Shown: positions 7,932 through 15,678, numbered from the stretch's first letter. The stretch: 61,128 nucleotides of DNA from Oscillospiraceae bacterium (GCA_017435615.1 JAFSET010000076.1:1-61128), one strand, 5' to 3'. A program made the numbers and translations. Notes: generated by a model not told the origin, from the letters alone.

Positions 7932-7960
7932 ATTATACACCATCCATTTGAAAATATCAA
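7932..7960 (-). promoter_or_regulatory. SigA promoter of the tRNA-Leu unit
   Basis: TTGATA, 17 bases, TATAAT on the minus strand, just upstream of the broken copy. No other promoter is visible between it and the intact tRNA. Confidence 0.8.
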
Positions 7961-8006
7961 GTAGTTTTTCACTTATATTTTTGCTGCCGTACTATTTTTT
8001 GAGCGG

Positions 8007-8504
8007 TCAGGGCAGGATTTCGGTAATTCCGGCCTCCAAAGCCTGAGCTGTGAGCATTCCCACGTTTTTACGAACAACCTCTCCTTTTGCATTGACAAAA
8101 ACGGTAACAGGAATAGCGGAGATGTCATAGATCATTGCCGCCTCTGCCGTTGTGTCGTAGAACACGGGAAAAGTATAGCCGCCTTGGTCCAAAACTGCCT
8201 GGGCATCCTCACGGGTATCACTGGTCAGCAGGTTGACCATCATAAACTGCACCTGGGGATACGCCTCGAAGCAGGCCTGGAAATGAGGCAGCTCCGCCTT
8301 ACAGGGCGGACACCAGCTTGCCCAAAAATTGACCACAACAGGCTTCCCCTTGAAGTCGGACAGCTTTACGGAATTCCCCTGCCCGTCCTCCACGGAGAAA
8401 TCATACGCCGCTGTCTGCTCCTGGGGTGGCTGCTCTGCGGCAGCACACCCATACAAAAGCAGCATTGCAATGGCACAAACAACAACCGCAAATAGTCTTT
8501 TCAT
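8007..8504 (-). CDS. TlpA/ResA-like thioredoxin-fold lipoprotein
   Basis: A 165-residue extracytoplasmic thiol-disulfide protein. A signal sequence ends in lipobox LLYGC, then comes an AhpC/TSA-like TlpA fold with active site WASWCPPC and the cis-proline in SAIPVTVF. Such proteins reduce disulfides outside the membrane, often for cytochrome maturation or oxidative repair; no CcdA or cytochrome gene is nearby, so the partner is unknown. The start MKRLF has GGAG 11 bases upstream; an in-frame GTG four codons earlier lies on the binding site. Confidence 0.85.
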   Translation of the reverse strand: MKRLFAVVVCAIAMLLLYGCAAAEQPPQEQTAAYDFSVEDGQGNSVKLSDFKGKPVVVNFWASWCPPCKAELPHFQACFEAYPQVQFMMVNLLTSDTREDAQAVLDQGGYTFPVFYDTTAEAAMIYDISAIPVTVFVNAKGEVVRKNVGMLTAQALEAGITEILP

Positions 8505-8571
8505 CACCGGAAGCACTCCTTCATGTTAGGGTTTTCACGGCAAGAAACGACCAAAAACACAGGAAGGTTTC

Positions 8572-9594
8572 TTACCATTTGAAAGAATACACTGTTTCGC
8601 TGTGATAGCGCTGGCCAGCCTTGAAGAAGGGCTGCACCCACTTGGGATTATTGACACTATTGGGATAGAACTGGGTTTCCAGGGCCACGCCGCCCCGGTA
8701 GCAATAGCTGACACCGTCCTTGCCCTTCTCTCCGCTGAGGAAATTGCCGGAGTAGAACTGCAGGCCGGGACAATCCGTAGAAACAGACATACTGCGGCCG
8801 GACTGCGGATCTGTCAAAATAGCGCAGGGATCTGCGAACGCTTCAAAGCAGTGGTCATAGCCACCTTGCAGCTTCAGGCAGCGGTAATCCTGGTCAATAT
8901 CCCGGCCAATGGGCTTGGGCTGACGGAAGTCCATAGGTGTACCTTCCACGGATTTGTTTTCTCCCAAGGGAATGGACTGCTCATCATCCGGCAGATAATG
9001 CCGGGCAGTCAGCATCAGCACCTGATCCATAGCCTTTTCCGGATGGTCATGGCCGGCCATATTGAAATAGGCGTGGTTGGTCAGATTAAACACAGTATCC
9101 TGGTCACTAATGGCATCATAGGTCAAATGCAGCGCGCCGGGATGATCCAGGGTATAGGTTACATGGATCTTGGCATTGCCGGGCATTCCCTGATCTCCGT
9201 CAGGGCTTTCCAGGCTGAACCGGATGCTGTTTTCCGTGTGCTTCTCAACCGTCCAAAGCCGGTAGGCATAGCTGTCCGGGCCACTGTGCAGATTATTGCC
9301 ATTTTCATTGGCAGGCATTTGCACCGTTTTGTCACCAATGGTAAACTTACCGCCTGCAACACGGTTGGCATTGCGGCCCACTGTAGCGCCGAAATAGCCG
9401 CCTTTTTTCACATAATCCCGGGGAGAATCATACCCCAGGACCACATCGGCCACATTACCCTGACTGTCCGGCACATAAAGCCGCACCAGCGTTGCGCCAA
9501 AGTCACTGATCCAGGCGGACATTTCTCCCCAACGGATTTCATATATACAGGCCTTTTGGCCATTCGGCGCTGTTCCAAATGATTTTTTCTTCAT
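8572..9594 (-). CDS. galM: Aldose 1-epimerase (galactose mutarotase)
   Basis: A 340-residue cytoplasmic mutarotase that interconverts alpha and beta anomers of galactose/glucose in the Leloir pathway. Recognisable motifs are GRNANRVAGGKF, NNLHSGP, the His motif LTNHAYFNMAGH and the catalytic-Glu region GVALETQFYPNSVN. Length is normal. GGAAGG precedes the ATG. No other galactose gene lies nearby, but GH3 and GH10 glycosidases elsewhere in the window fit a plant-sugar user. Confidence 0.93.
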   Translation of the reverse strand: MKKKSFGTAPNGQKACIYEIRWGEMSAWISDFGATLVRLYVPDSQGNVADVVLGYDSPRDYVKKGGYFGATVGRNANRVAGGKFTIGDKTVQMPANENGNNLHSGPDSYAYRLWTVEKHTENSIRFSLESPDGDQGMPGNAKIHVTYTLDHPGALHLTYDAISDQDTVFNLTNHAYFNMAGHDHPEKAMDQVLMLTARHYLPDDEQSIPLGENKSVEGTPMDFRQPKPIGRDIDQDYRCLKLQGGYDHCFEAFADPCAILTDPQSGRSMSVSTDCPGLQFYSGNFLSGEKGKDGVSYCYRGGVALETQFYPNSVNNPKWVQPFFKAGQRYHSETVYSFKW

Positions 9595-9655
9595 CGCATA
9601 TCCTTCCTTTTCATTTTATCAGTAGCATTATACACCATTTGACTTAATTTGCAAA

Positions 9656-10351
9656 CTAAATAAAAAACTTTCTCTCCATCATTTCACGGGCAGGGCGGCA
9701 AATTCCCAGGAAGATCAAAAATCCTCCAAACAGCACCAGCACCGCCATGGGATAAAAGGACCAACCGGAAAAACCGATGGTGTCAAAGGTTACATACAAC
9801 AGCAGCTCCATCACCGGGATAAACAAGCCCAAAGCGGCAATCGCACCGCCATAGACATACATTCTGCCCCGGCGCACATATCGCCGCAGGGTAACCACCG
9901 TAGTTGTCAGCAGCAGGCAAAACCCGGTAACCGGAAAAGCGAAGCTTAAAAACCAATTGCCTGCCACCGCAAAATTGATATACAGCAGGTACACACCCAC
10001 TGCGGCAAAATCGATTGGGACAAAGATCACCGGATTGGGGTGACGAAACCACAGCGGCAAGATCGCCACCACATACAAAAGCACCAGTGCGCCGATAACA
10101 TAGCCGGACCAGGTAACGGTGCCGTTTAAGGGCAGGTCGCACAGCAAAACCGTGATCAGCGGCAGCAAAAAAGCAGCCAGCACGATCATCCGAATTCCCC
10201 AGGGACTGACCTCCTTTTCAGGATACAGCTCCACAGGATAGGGGCTCTGGGCCGTTTTGCGAGGCAGATTGGGGTGATAGGCCTCCAGTCCGCACAGCGG
10301 GCAACGGACCTCTGCATCTGACAGCTTGACTCCACAGGAACAACAATACAT
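9656..10351 (-). CDS. Zinc-ribbon membrane protein (DUF6320-like)
   Basis: A 231-residue membrane protein. The N-terminus carries a CxxC-x12-CxxC zinc ribbon (MYCCSCGVKLSD, RCPLCG), followed by about six hydrophobic segments from residue 55 to 220. This architecture resembles DUF6320 proteins, which are often found beside alcohol-acetyltransferase-like genes, as here. It starts two bases after the stop of the hydrolase/acyltransferase fusion, so the two are cotranscribed. Function is unknown; a role in membrane acylation is an inference from the neighbour. Confidence 0.7.
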   Translation of the reverse strand: MYCCSCGVKLSDAEVRCPLCGLEAYHPNLPRKTAQSPYPVELYPEKEVSPWGIRMIVLAAFLLPLITVLLCDLPLNGTVTWSGYVIGALVLLYVVAILPLWFRHPNPVIFVPIDFAAVGVYLLYINFAVAGNWFLSFAFPVTGFCLLLTTTVVTLRRYVRRGRMYVYGGAIAALGLFIPVMELLLYVTFDTIGFSGWSFYPMAVLVLFGGFLIFLGICRPAREMMERKFFI

Positions 10352-10353
10352 CC

Positions 10354-12528
10354 TTATCTCCTTTCCGCACTGGCCGCGTTGCTGCTGACCTGGGCCTGCA
10401 GACCCAGCTCCTGCAGCACCTTGAAAAAGGCCATTTCAAGCTGAGGCTCCTTGGTGTTACGGATAAAATTCACATAAAGCCGGTCATTGTAGGACAGCAC
10501 ACCGCAGTTATAGGGTGCTGTAGACTGTACCCCAAGAATAAAGTCCAGCCTTGTCACATATTTGCGCATCTGCTCCGGCATCTTCACCACGCCCAAATTG
10601 GACAGGCTCAAACAGGTTTTTCGCTCACCTACCGCCAAAAACACGGCTTTCATCACAAGATTTTTCACAAATAGCGGCATCAGCTTCACCGCCAGGATCC
10701 GCTCGGAATTCACATTGGTAGCGATCTTCATTCCCATCTGACGGGGGGTAATATCCAGTCCCATCCAATGATGGACCACCTGGCAGATCTCTGCAAAGCT
10801 GTATTCACCCATCCGGGGATTGATCTGCGGCGTGGTATACAGCGCAAAATTTCTCAGGGAACTGCTGGGAAATATTCTGCGCAGGTTTACCGGAAGCTGG
10901 ACTTTAATTGCCTTTCTGCGTCCTACATTGGGCACACGCTCCTTTTGAAGCTGCTGTAGTGCCTGCATCATGACCGCACATAAAAACGCCGTCACGGTCA
11001 CACCGTTGCGGTGGGCCTCCTGCAGCACCTGGGGGGCGGAAAGCTCAAAGGCTGTCCAATTCAAAAATCCGTCAGGCTCCGGTGTCCCTGTAAGCCGCCA
11101 GGCGTCATCCTCTTTTCGGCTGGCTGTGACAGGACCGGCATATTTTTGGAAGCTATCCTCCAGTTCCGCCGCAGACGGCTCCTCCAACCGACCCAACACC
11201 CCATTCTCCGCAGGAATGTGCTCTTCATATTTCTGCTGCAGATATTCCGCAACCAAGCTCTTTAAAAATACCAGTCCGCCGTTTCCGTCCGTCAGAGAAT
11301 GGAAGAATTCTGTGGCTACCCGGTTTTTATAAACGATCACACGCAAAGCACACTGTCTGGCCTCCCTCCGGGACATCCTGGCCAGCGGATAACTCAGCTC
11401 CTGCCGGACCGTGGGCGCATGCTCAAGCTGCTGTAAATAGTACCAGAAGGTACCCCGGCGCAGTCTGGCCGCGATGGACGGAAACCGCCGCACCGTTACA
11501 TCCAGTGCCGACTGCATCACCGGAACATCAATTTCTTCCGACAAGTCCATGGACAGGCGGAACACATTGCTCCAGTTTTGATTACGGGCCGCAGGATAGA
11601 TCTTGGCCGCATTGTCCAGACGCATCCAGCGGAGCTTTTTCTCCCGGCTCATACAGCGATTTAAAAATTGGTTGATGGCAGTCATATCCTGTCGGTCTTC
11701 CTCAAGACCGTAGATCACATAGGCATGCCAACGCTCATGCTTTGTCCGAAGGGTACTGGTACAGCCCTGCCGCAGCAGCTTCCCATGAAGCTCCTGAGCA
11801 TCACTGAGCAGCAGCTCCTCTTCCCCCGCTATGATCAACGAAGGTGGCATACCGGACAGATCTGCCAGCAAGGGAGAGGCAATTCCATCCGAAGGATCGG
11901 TGCAATAGCATTGCACACAGTGCCGCAAAAACTTAACGGATAACGACGGATCCGTTTTCACATTTTCCGTGTAAGATCTACCGGACATGGTCAGGTCTAC
12001 CCAGGGAGAAATGGCAACGATGCCGCAGGGCAGGTCTCTTCCCAGCTCCTTTAGCTTCAGGCACAGGCTGTAGCAAAGCCCTCCCCCGGCACTTTCGCCC
12101 AAGAGGGTAATGTGCTCCGGGCCATAGCCCTTTTGCAGAAGATACTCAAAGGCTTGCAGCACATCCTCCGGCGCTGCCGGAAAGGGGTGCTCCGGTGCCA
12201 GGCGGTAAACCGGGCAAAAAACCTTTGCACCAAACTGCTCTGCCAAAAACGAACCCACGCCTTTGGCATAATTCATATCTCCACAGGTAAAGCCACCGCC
12301 ATGCAGATACAGGATCACACCCTGACGCCGCTCATCCTTCGGAATGACCCACAGGCCTGTAAAATTCTCGAAGGTATGCTCACGCAGGACACAGCGGTCT
12401 TGCCGGGCCGCACTGATCACATTGCCTGCAAGCTCCTGTCCCCGGCGCATTCTTTCCAGGGAGCAGCTATCCAAAAAACGCTGCATAATAGAAAGCTGTC
12501 CTCGAACGGTTTTCGACGAAAGCGCCAT
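10354..12528 (-). CDS. Alpha/beta-hydrolase fused to an acyltransferase-like domain
   Basis: A 724-residue two-domain protein. Residues 1-300 form an alpha/beta-hydrolase of the hormone-sensitive-lipase type: oxyanion-hole HGGG (YLHGGGFTCGD), nucleophile elbow GESAGG, and a likely catalytic His in RWHAYV. Residues about 310-724 resemble the condensation/alcohol-acetyltransferase (WES/PapA) fold, with HSLTDGNGG in the place of the HHxxxDG motif; the first His is replaced by Phe (FFHSLTDG). AAAGGAGG lies upstream. It sits between a MarR regulator and the zinc-ribbon membrane gene. Hydrolysis and transfer of acyl groups, perhaps on lipid or cell-wall alcohols, is inferred. I know the two halves mainly as separate neighbouring genes. 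Confidence 0.75.
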   Translation of the reverse strand: MALSSKTVRGQLSIMQRFLDSCSLERMRRGQELAGNVISAARQDRCVLREHTFENFTGLWVIPKDERRQGVILYLHGGGFTCGDMNYAKGVGSFLAEQFGAKVFCPVYRLAPEHPFPAAPEDVLQAFEYLLQKGYGPEHITLLGESAGGGLCYSLCLKLKELGRDLPCGIVAISPWVDLTMSGRSYTENVKTDPSLSVKFLRHCVQCYCTDPSDGIASPLLADLSGMPPSLIIAGEEELLLSDAQELHGKLLRQGCTSTLRTKHERWHAYVIYGLEEDRQDMTAINQFLNRCMSREKKLRWMRLDNAAKIYPAARNQNWSNVFRLSMDLSEEIDVPVMQSALDVTVRRFPSIAARLRRGTFWYYLQQLEHAPTVRQELSYPLARMSRREARQCALRVIVYKNRVATEFFHSLTDGNGGLVFLKSLVAEYLQQKYEEHIPAENGVLGRLEEPSAAELEDSFQKYAGPVTASRKEDDAWRLTGTPEPDGFLNWTAFELSAPQVLQEAHRNGVTVTAFLCAVMMQALQQLQKERVPNVGRRKAIKVQLPVNLRRIFPSSSLRNFALYTTPQINPRMGEYSFAEICQVVHHWMGLDITPRQMGMKIATNVNSERILAVKLMPLFVKNLVMKAVFLAVGERKTCLSLSNLGVVKMPEQMRKYVTRLDFILGVQSTAPYNCGVLSYNDRLYVNFIRNTKEPQLEMAFFKVLQELGLQAQVSSNAASAERR

Positions 12529-12565
12529 GGTCGCACACCTCCTTTGCGTTTATGCTGTAATCGTC

Positions 12566-13012
12566 TTACTCCGGCAATCCGTCCCTGCTTAATTGTGATA
12601 GATTATCCGTAATGGCTGCAAGTACCTCATAAAAAGTTGCCCGTTTTTGCGCGTCATATCCCTGACCGGCGCAGGTAACTGCCACATCTACGCGACGACG
12701 CACCTGGTCCGCAGCCTGCGTCCCAAGCTCAGTCAGCTTCAGCCGTGCTCTGTAGGAATTAGGGGCATCACGGTAAACCAGTTTTTTCTCCTCCAGCGCC
12801 GCAACAGAACGGGATACATCCGCTTTATCCCGGCCGCACAGGCTGCTAAGCTCCGCAGCAGTAAGGCCATCCGGACATTCCAGCAGAGCCACCAAATAGA
12901 TAGCATAGGGTCCTTTCAGTCCGTAACGGGCCATTTCCTGCGTTGCCAGCTTGTGCCAGCAGCGGTATATTTCAAAAATGGAAAAGGAAAACTGTTTAAA
13001 ACGGTCTACCAT
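12566..13012 (-). CDS. MarR-family transcriptional regulator
   Basis: A 148-residue winged-helix regulator. The DNA-binding part is LTAAELSSLCGRDKADVSRSVAALEEKKLVYR, which fits the MarR helix-turn-helix and wing. GGAG lies 9 bases before the chosen ATG; an ATG two codons upstream is too close to it. The gene is first in the operon with the hydrolase/acyltransferase fusion (37-base gap) and the zinc-ribbon membrane protein, so it probably controls them and itself. The palindrome over its promoter is the likely operator. Confidence 0.85.
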   Translation of the reverse strand: MVDRFKQFSFSIFEIYRCWHKLATQEMARYGLKGPYAIYLVALLECPDGLTAAELSSLCGRDKADVSRSVAALEEKKLVYRDAPNSYRARLKLTELGTQAADQVRRRVDVAVTCAGQGYDAQKRATFYEVLAAITDNLSQLSRDGLPE

Positions 13013-13046
13013 AATCATTCACTCCATCAGATCAAATGATACAAAA

Positions 13047-13076
13047 ATTATACACAAAAATCGTTGAATTGTCAAC
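13047..13076 (-). promoter_or_regulatory. Consensus promoter with overlapping palindromic operator
   Basis: TTGACA, 17 bases, TATAAT on the minus strand. The palindrome GTTGAATTGTCAAC (13063-13076, GTTGA-N4-TCAAC) covers the -35, a position expected for autorepression by the MarR protein. Confidence 0.78.
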
Positions 13077-13146
13077 ATTTCTCATTTGTCATATAAGTAT
13101 TTTGACAGACTGAAACAGGATATCCCGGATGGGACGCCCTGTTTCA

Positions 13147-13167
13147 TGGTACGCCGGAAGGGACTCG
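13147..13167 (-). pseudogene. tRNA-Arg 3'-end fragment, same orientation as the gene
   Basis: Matches the 3' end of the intact tRNA-Arg (13432-13452), CCA included, at 20 of 21 positions. Sequence diverges abruptly at 13168. It resembles an attachment-site remnant or partial duplication. Confidence 0.65.
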
Positions 13168-13368
13168 TTTGCATTTTCGCCTTTGGCGAAATTTAGGGTT
13201 CCGCTGCGTCCAGTCACAGTGGGCAGTTCGTCTGTAACCCTTACGTAAAACAAAATAGAAGAAAGTCATCATCCCTTGCAGGATGCGACTTTCTTCTATG
13301 GACTCTCCCACGGGCTAAAAGCAGTCCACCGGACTGTTTTTGCACCAGTCTGCGGACTGGTGCCGCCC

Positions 13369-13395
13369 TTTCGAGTCCATCCTTCCAATGTACCA
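13369..13395 (+). pseudogene. Inverted tRNA-Arg 3'-end copy
   Basis: Reads TTCGAGTCC..CTTCC..TGTACCA on the plus strand, the T-arm to CCA of tRNA-Arg with a 2-base insertion and two changes. It faces the intact gene head to head across the palindrome 13390-13437. No complete tRNA fold is visible upstream of it. Confidence 0.65.
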
Positions 13396-13437
13396 ATAAT
13401 AAAAGGGAGGCTATTGCCTCCCTTTTATTATTGGTAC
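13390..13437 (-). terminator. Long palindromic hairpin at the tRNA-Arg 3' end
   Basis: A perfect 21-bp stem with loop CTATTG; arms run from GTACCAATAATAAAAGGGAGG. The arm nearest the tRNA includes its terminal UACCA, so the hairpin would pair with the tRNA's own 3' end. It likely acts as the terminator, although the T-rich tract lies within the stem. Confidence 0.7.
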
Positions 13438-13507
13438 ACCGGAAGGGACTCGAACCCCCAACCCTCGGAACCGGAATCCGATGCTCTATCCATTGAGCCA
13501 CCGGTGC
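13432..13507 (-). tRNA. tRNA-Arg, anticodon CCG
   Basis: A 76-base tRNA with encoded CCA. The anticodon loop is TTCCGGT between TCGGA and TCCGA (anticodon CCG, reads CGG). T-loop GGTTCGAGTCC and D-arm GGCTCAATGGATAGAGC are intact. Position 1 pairs with position 72 as G-U. Confidence 0.95.
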
Positions 13508-13527
13508 ATGTGCCTTACAGCCCAGTT

Positions 13528-13556
13528 ATTATAGCAGGCTTTGCTCCATTTGTAAA
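13528..13556 (-). promoter_or_regulatory. SigA promoter of tRNA-Arg
   Basis: TTTACA, 17 bases, TATAAT on the minus strand, 20 bases upstream of the tRNA. Confidence 0.8.
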
Positions 13557-13609
13557 GAGGTGATTTTTGAAATTTTACAAAGCATTTTGCGGTTTTCACA
13601 CGAAAAAGG

Positions 13610-13638
13610 TTGTTTTCTCAAAAAAGCTGTGCTATAAT
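13610..13638 (+). promoter_or_regulatory. Promoter of the DivIVA-like gene
   Basis: TTGTTT, 17 bases, TATAAT. The -10 lies in GCTGTGCTATAAT, an extended -10 shape found at several promoters in this window. Confidence 0.75.
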
Positions 13639-13668
13639 CGTAAAAAAGATTTGTTGGAGGGGTCAAAT

Positions 13669-14178
13669 ATGGCCGGAATTCAAAATTTTCGTTCTGCAAT
13701 GGGCGGCTTTAACCGTCAGGATGTAGTCAATTATATTGAGTATATGAACAACAAGCACAATGCCCAGGTGGAACAATTAAACAACCAGCTCCAGGCAGCG
13801 TTATCCCGCCCCGGTGATCCGGCACTTCAGGCTCAGCTTGAAGCGGCTCAGGCCCGTATTCAGGAATTGGAGGCCCAACTGGCCCAGGGCAGCGGCAGCC
13901 CCATCAACTGCACCGAGCAGGAGCTGGAAGCCTATCGCCGTGCAGAACGGACAGAGCGTCAGGCTCAGGAGCGTGCCCAGCAGATCTATGATCAGGCCAA
14001 CGCCGTCCTGGCAGAAGCCACCGTCAAAGCTGAGGCTCTCTCTTCCCAGATCCGCACCGTTGCCGACAACGCCTCCCAGCGGCTGAAGGAGTATCAGCAG
14101 ACCATCGACGAAACAAAGGAAGCCTTCTCCCAGGCGGTAGCCACCCTGTATGCCATCCGTCCGGAGGCGCAGAAATAA
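13669..14178 (+). CDS. DivIVA-domain coiled-coil protein
   Basis: A 169-residue coiled-coil protein. The N-terminus FRSAMGGFNRQDVVNYIEYM matches the membrane-binding start of DivIVA-like proteins (FNRxxVxxYI), followed by a long Gln/Glu/Ala-rich coiled coil. DivIVA proteins sense curved membrane at poles and septa and recruit division or sporulation factors. TTGGAGGGG lies upstream of the chosen ATG; the frame extends farther upstream but without a binding site. It is a single-gene unit with promoter and terminator. It is shorter than B. subtilis DivIVA-type proteins with C-terminal domains. Confidence 0.82.
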   Translation: MAGIQNFRSAMGGFNRQDVVNYIEYMNNKHNAQVEQLNNQLQAALSRPGDPALQAQLEAAQARIQELEAQLAQGSGSPINCTEQELEAYRRAERTERQAQERAQQIYDQANAVLAEATVKAEALSSQIRTVADNASQRLKEYQQTIDETKEAFSQAVATLYAIRPEAQK

Positions 14179-14191
14179 GCATATTTCAGCT

Positions 14192-14222
14192 ACAAGCTCT
14201 CCCTTTGGGGGAGCTTGTTTCG
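14192..14222 (+). terminator. Terminator of the DivIVA-like gene
   Basis: 12-bp stem ACAAGCTCTCCC/GGGGGAGCTTGT with one G-T pair and a TTT loop, followed by a T-rich tract, 14 bases after the stop codon. Confidence 0.8.
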
Positions 14223-14320
14223 TTTTCAGCAATAGCTTTATCCGCTCCCGTTAAATACTGACAGCTCAAGCCGCAGGTTGCCAATTTCCAATTAATTGAG
14301 CTATATCAACCGTACAACAC

Positions 14321-14455
14321 CGTAGGGCGGGGGCTTGCTCCTGCCGTCTGTGAGCGTGAATGAATACGATAGAAACGGCGGGAGTAAGCCCCCGCCCTAC
14401 GCATATCTGTGTCGTCAAATAACTCAACAAACTGAAGTTTTCGTTTAAGCTGACA
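14321..14455. repeat. CGTAGGG-type inverted-repeat element with conserved tail
   Basis: Arms 14321-14346 and 14376-14401 (CGTAGGGCGGGGGCTTGCTC... and its near complement) enclose a 29-base loop. The arms share only the terminal CGTAGGG/CCCTACG with the other family members. The tail ACTCAACAAACTGAAGTT.. ..CGTTTAAGCTGACA (14421-14453) corresponds to tails of the 3891 and 15384 copies. Confidence 0.7.
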
Positions 14456-14575
14456 AAAATTCCCCTACAAGGGGAGCCTGTGCGTGTTTGCAACAAGGGT
14501 GCGACAGAAAGCACTGCTATGTTTTGGGCATAAAAAAAGCTCCCCCATAGGGAGAGAAAACACATACAAAAAGCG

Positions 14576-14641
14576 AAATGACCCTTGATTGCTGCCTCTT
14601 GTCTGACTCAAGAAACATTTTTGTGCAATCAAGGGTCATTT
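14576..14641. repeat. 16-bp perfect inverted repeat around a 34-base loop
   Basis: AAATGACCCTTGATTG at 14576 and its complement at 14626-14641. It lies alone inside the gene-poor stretch. It could be a terminator-like RNA hairpin or the ends of a lost mobile element; there is no T-run on either side. Confidence 0.65.
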
Positions 14642-15200
14642 CTGTTCACTCTTATTATCTAACATCATTGATTAACCTCTCTTTCTACAAAATACACGGT
14701 CACCTGTTGTCGAAATCCATTCCGCAGCATCCGTAACTTCCAAAAATTCAATCCATAGGCTCGAAAAGCGAGCTTCTTTGTATGTGCCGGAACATTCCCC
14801 TTGGAAGGCAACCGCTTAAAAAGACCCGTACTTCAACTTTGAAGGATCAATCTCAAAGGCAGGTATCGTTTTCGATCTTCTGCATTCTTGCAATACTTAA
14901 AGCACTTATGAAAGAAGTTTATTGTAGTAACAGCTAATATTCAAACGATGATTTTGCTATAACACAGGGGTTTCACCTGATTTTCCGCTATAACACAAAG
15001 TTTCTAAGCTTGTTGCTACCGGCTTTTGAATTGCACTTCAAAGTGATGTTTGGATCTTTATTTACGTGTACATTGGTATCACCCTTTCTGTCTATAAATT
15101 AGCACATTTCTCCCGGAAAATCAACTTGGGATAGTTCACAAAGTAAACGCCTTGTATTTGTGCAAAATACAGAAATACGCACCACGGGGACATTTCATGA
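14642..15200. other. Gene-poor DNA, possibly decayed coding sequence
   Basis: No intact gene. On the minus strand around 14690-14830 an open stretch of about 50 codons (residues such as PAHTKKLAFRAYG) ends in TGA near 14660 but has no start or upstream continuation in frame, and stops interrupt neighbouring frames. This could be the remnant of a lost gene. I cannot identify it. Confidence 0.35.
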
Positions 15201-15229
15201 TTGACACGAAGATTAAGCTGTGATATGCT
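15201..15229 (+). promoter_or_regulatory. Promoter without an obvious gene
   Basis: TTGACA, 17 bases, TATGCT. A hairpin-terminator follows within 20-50 bases (15250-15284), so any transcript would be about 50 bases long. Candidate small RNA or leftover of a deleted gene. Confidence 0.5.
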
Positions 15230-15249
15230 GAACCTGTTGGGGTCATGAA

Positions 15250-15284
15250 ACAGCCGGTGCAGAAGTATTCTGTGCCGGCTGTTT
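15250..15284 (+). terminator. Hairpin with T-run behind the orphan promoter
   Basis: Stem ACAGCCGG..CAGAA/TTCTG..CCGGCTGT with a 2-bp internal mismatch and a 3-base loop, then TTTTCTC. It has the form of a good intrinsic terminator. Confidence 0.6.
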
Positions 15285-15383
15285 TCTCTACCGCAGCAAA
15301 AAAGCAGCCTCCCTTGCGGAGCAATGCCATAACTTAAGCGGCAAGTCGTTTAAGTTCAGTTTATCACGCCGTAACAGAATTTT

Positions 15384-15595
15384 TCGTAGGGACACCCGTC
15401 CCCGGGTGTCCCCAAGGAGTATGAATCTCAATGAGTCATACTCCGTATTGTGTACTTTTTACGCAGGAAAAGAACAAAATTGACATATTGGGTCACAAAT
15501 TTATTTCGGACACCCGGGGACGGGTGTCCCTACGAGTTTGATATACAGCTTTAGAAATATGAATTTTCGCTTAAATTGACAGCATTGCCTACAGG
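15384..15595. repeat. TCGTAGGG-type inverted-repeat element with conserved tail
   Basis: The left arm 15384-15411 and right arm 15508-15535 are exact 28-base complements bounded by TCGTAGGG and CCCTACGA, enclosing about 96 bases of unique DNA with a smaller AGTATGA/TCATACT hairpin. The tail (15569-15594) matches that of the 3891 copy, ending CTTAAATTGACAGCATTGCC. Confidence 0.8.
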
Positions 15596-15641
15596 GGAAC
15601 CTTTATTCGGTTTTAAACATGTAGACGAAGGGACCTGTTGT

Positions 15642-15651
15642 GTGCTATACT
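15642..15651 (+). promoter_or_regulatory. Extended -10 promoter of the CDF gene
   Basis: GTGCTATACT, an extended -10 (TGC before TATACT), 27 bases before the start codon. No convincing -35 is visible. Confidence 0.45.
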
Positions 15652-15678
15652 ATATAAAACATTTTTCAGGAGGATGCT

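Noticed and set aside
7620-7964. Plus-strand frame covering tRNA-Leu
   Set aside because: It is the antisense of tRNA-Leu and its broken copy.
13241-13501. Minus-strand frame of 86 codons
   Set aside because: Made of the tRNA-Arg gene and its palindromic flank.
15136-15330. Minus-strand frame of 64 codons
   Set aside because: Spans the orphan promoter and terminator; no start signal.
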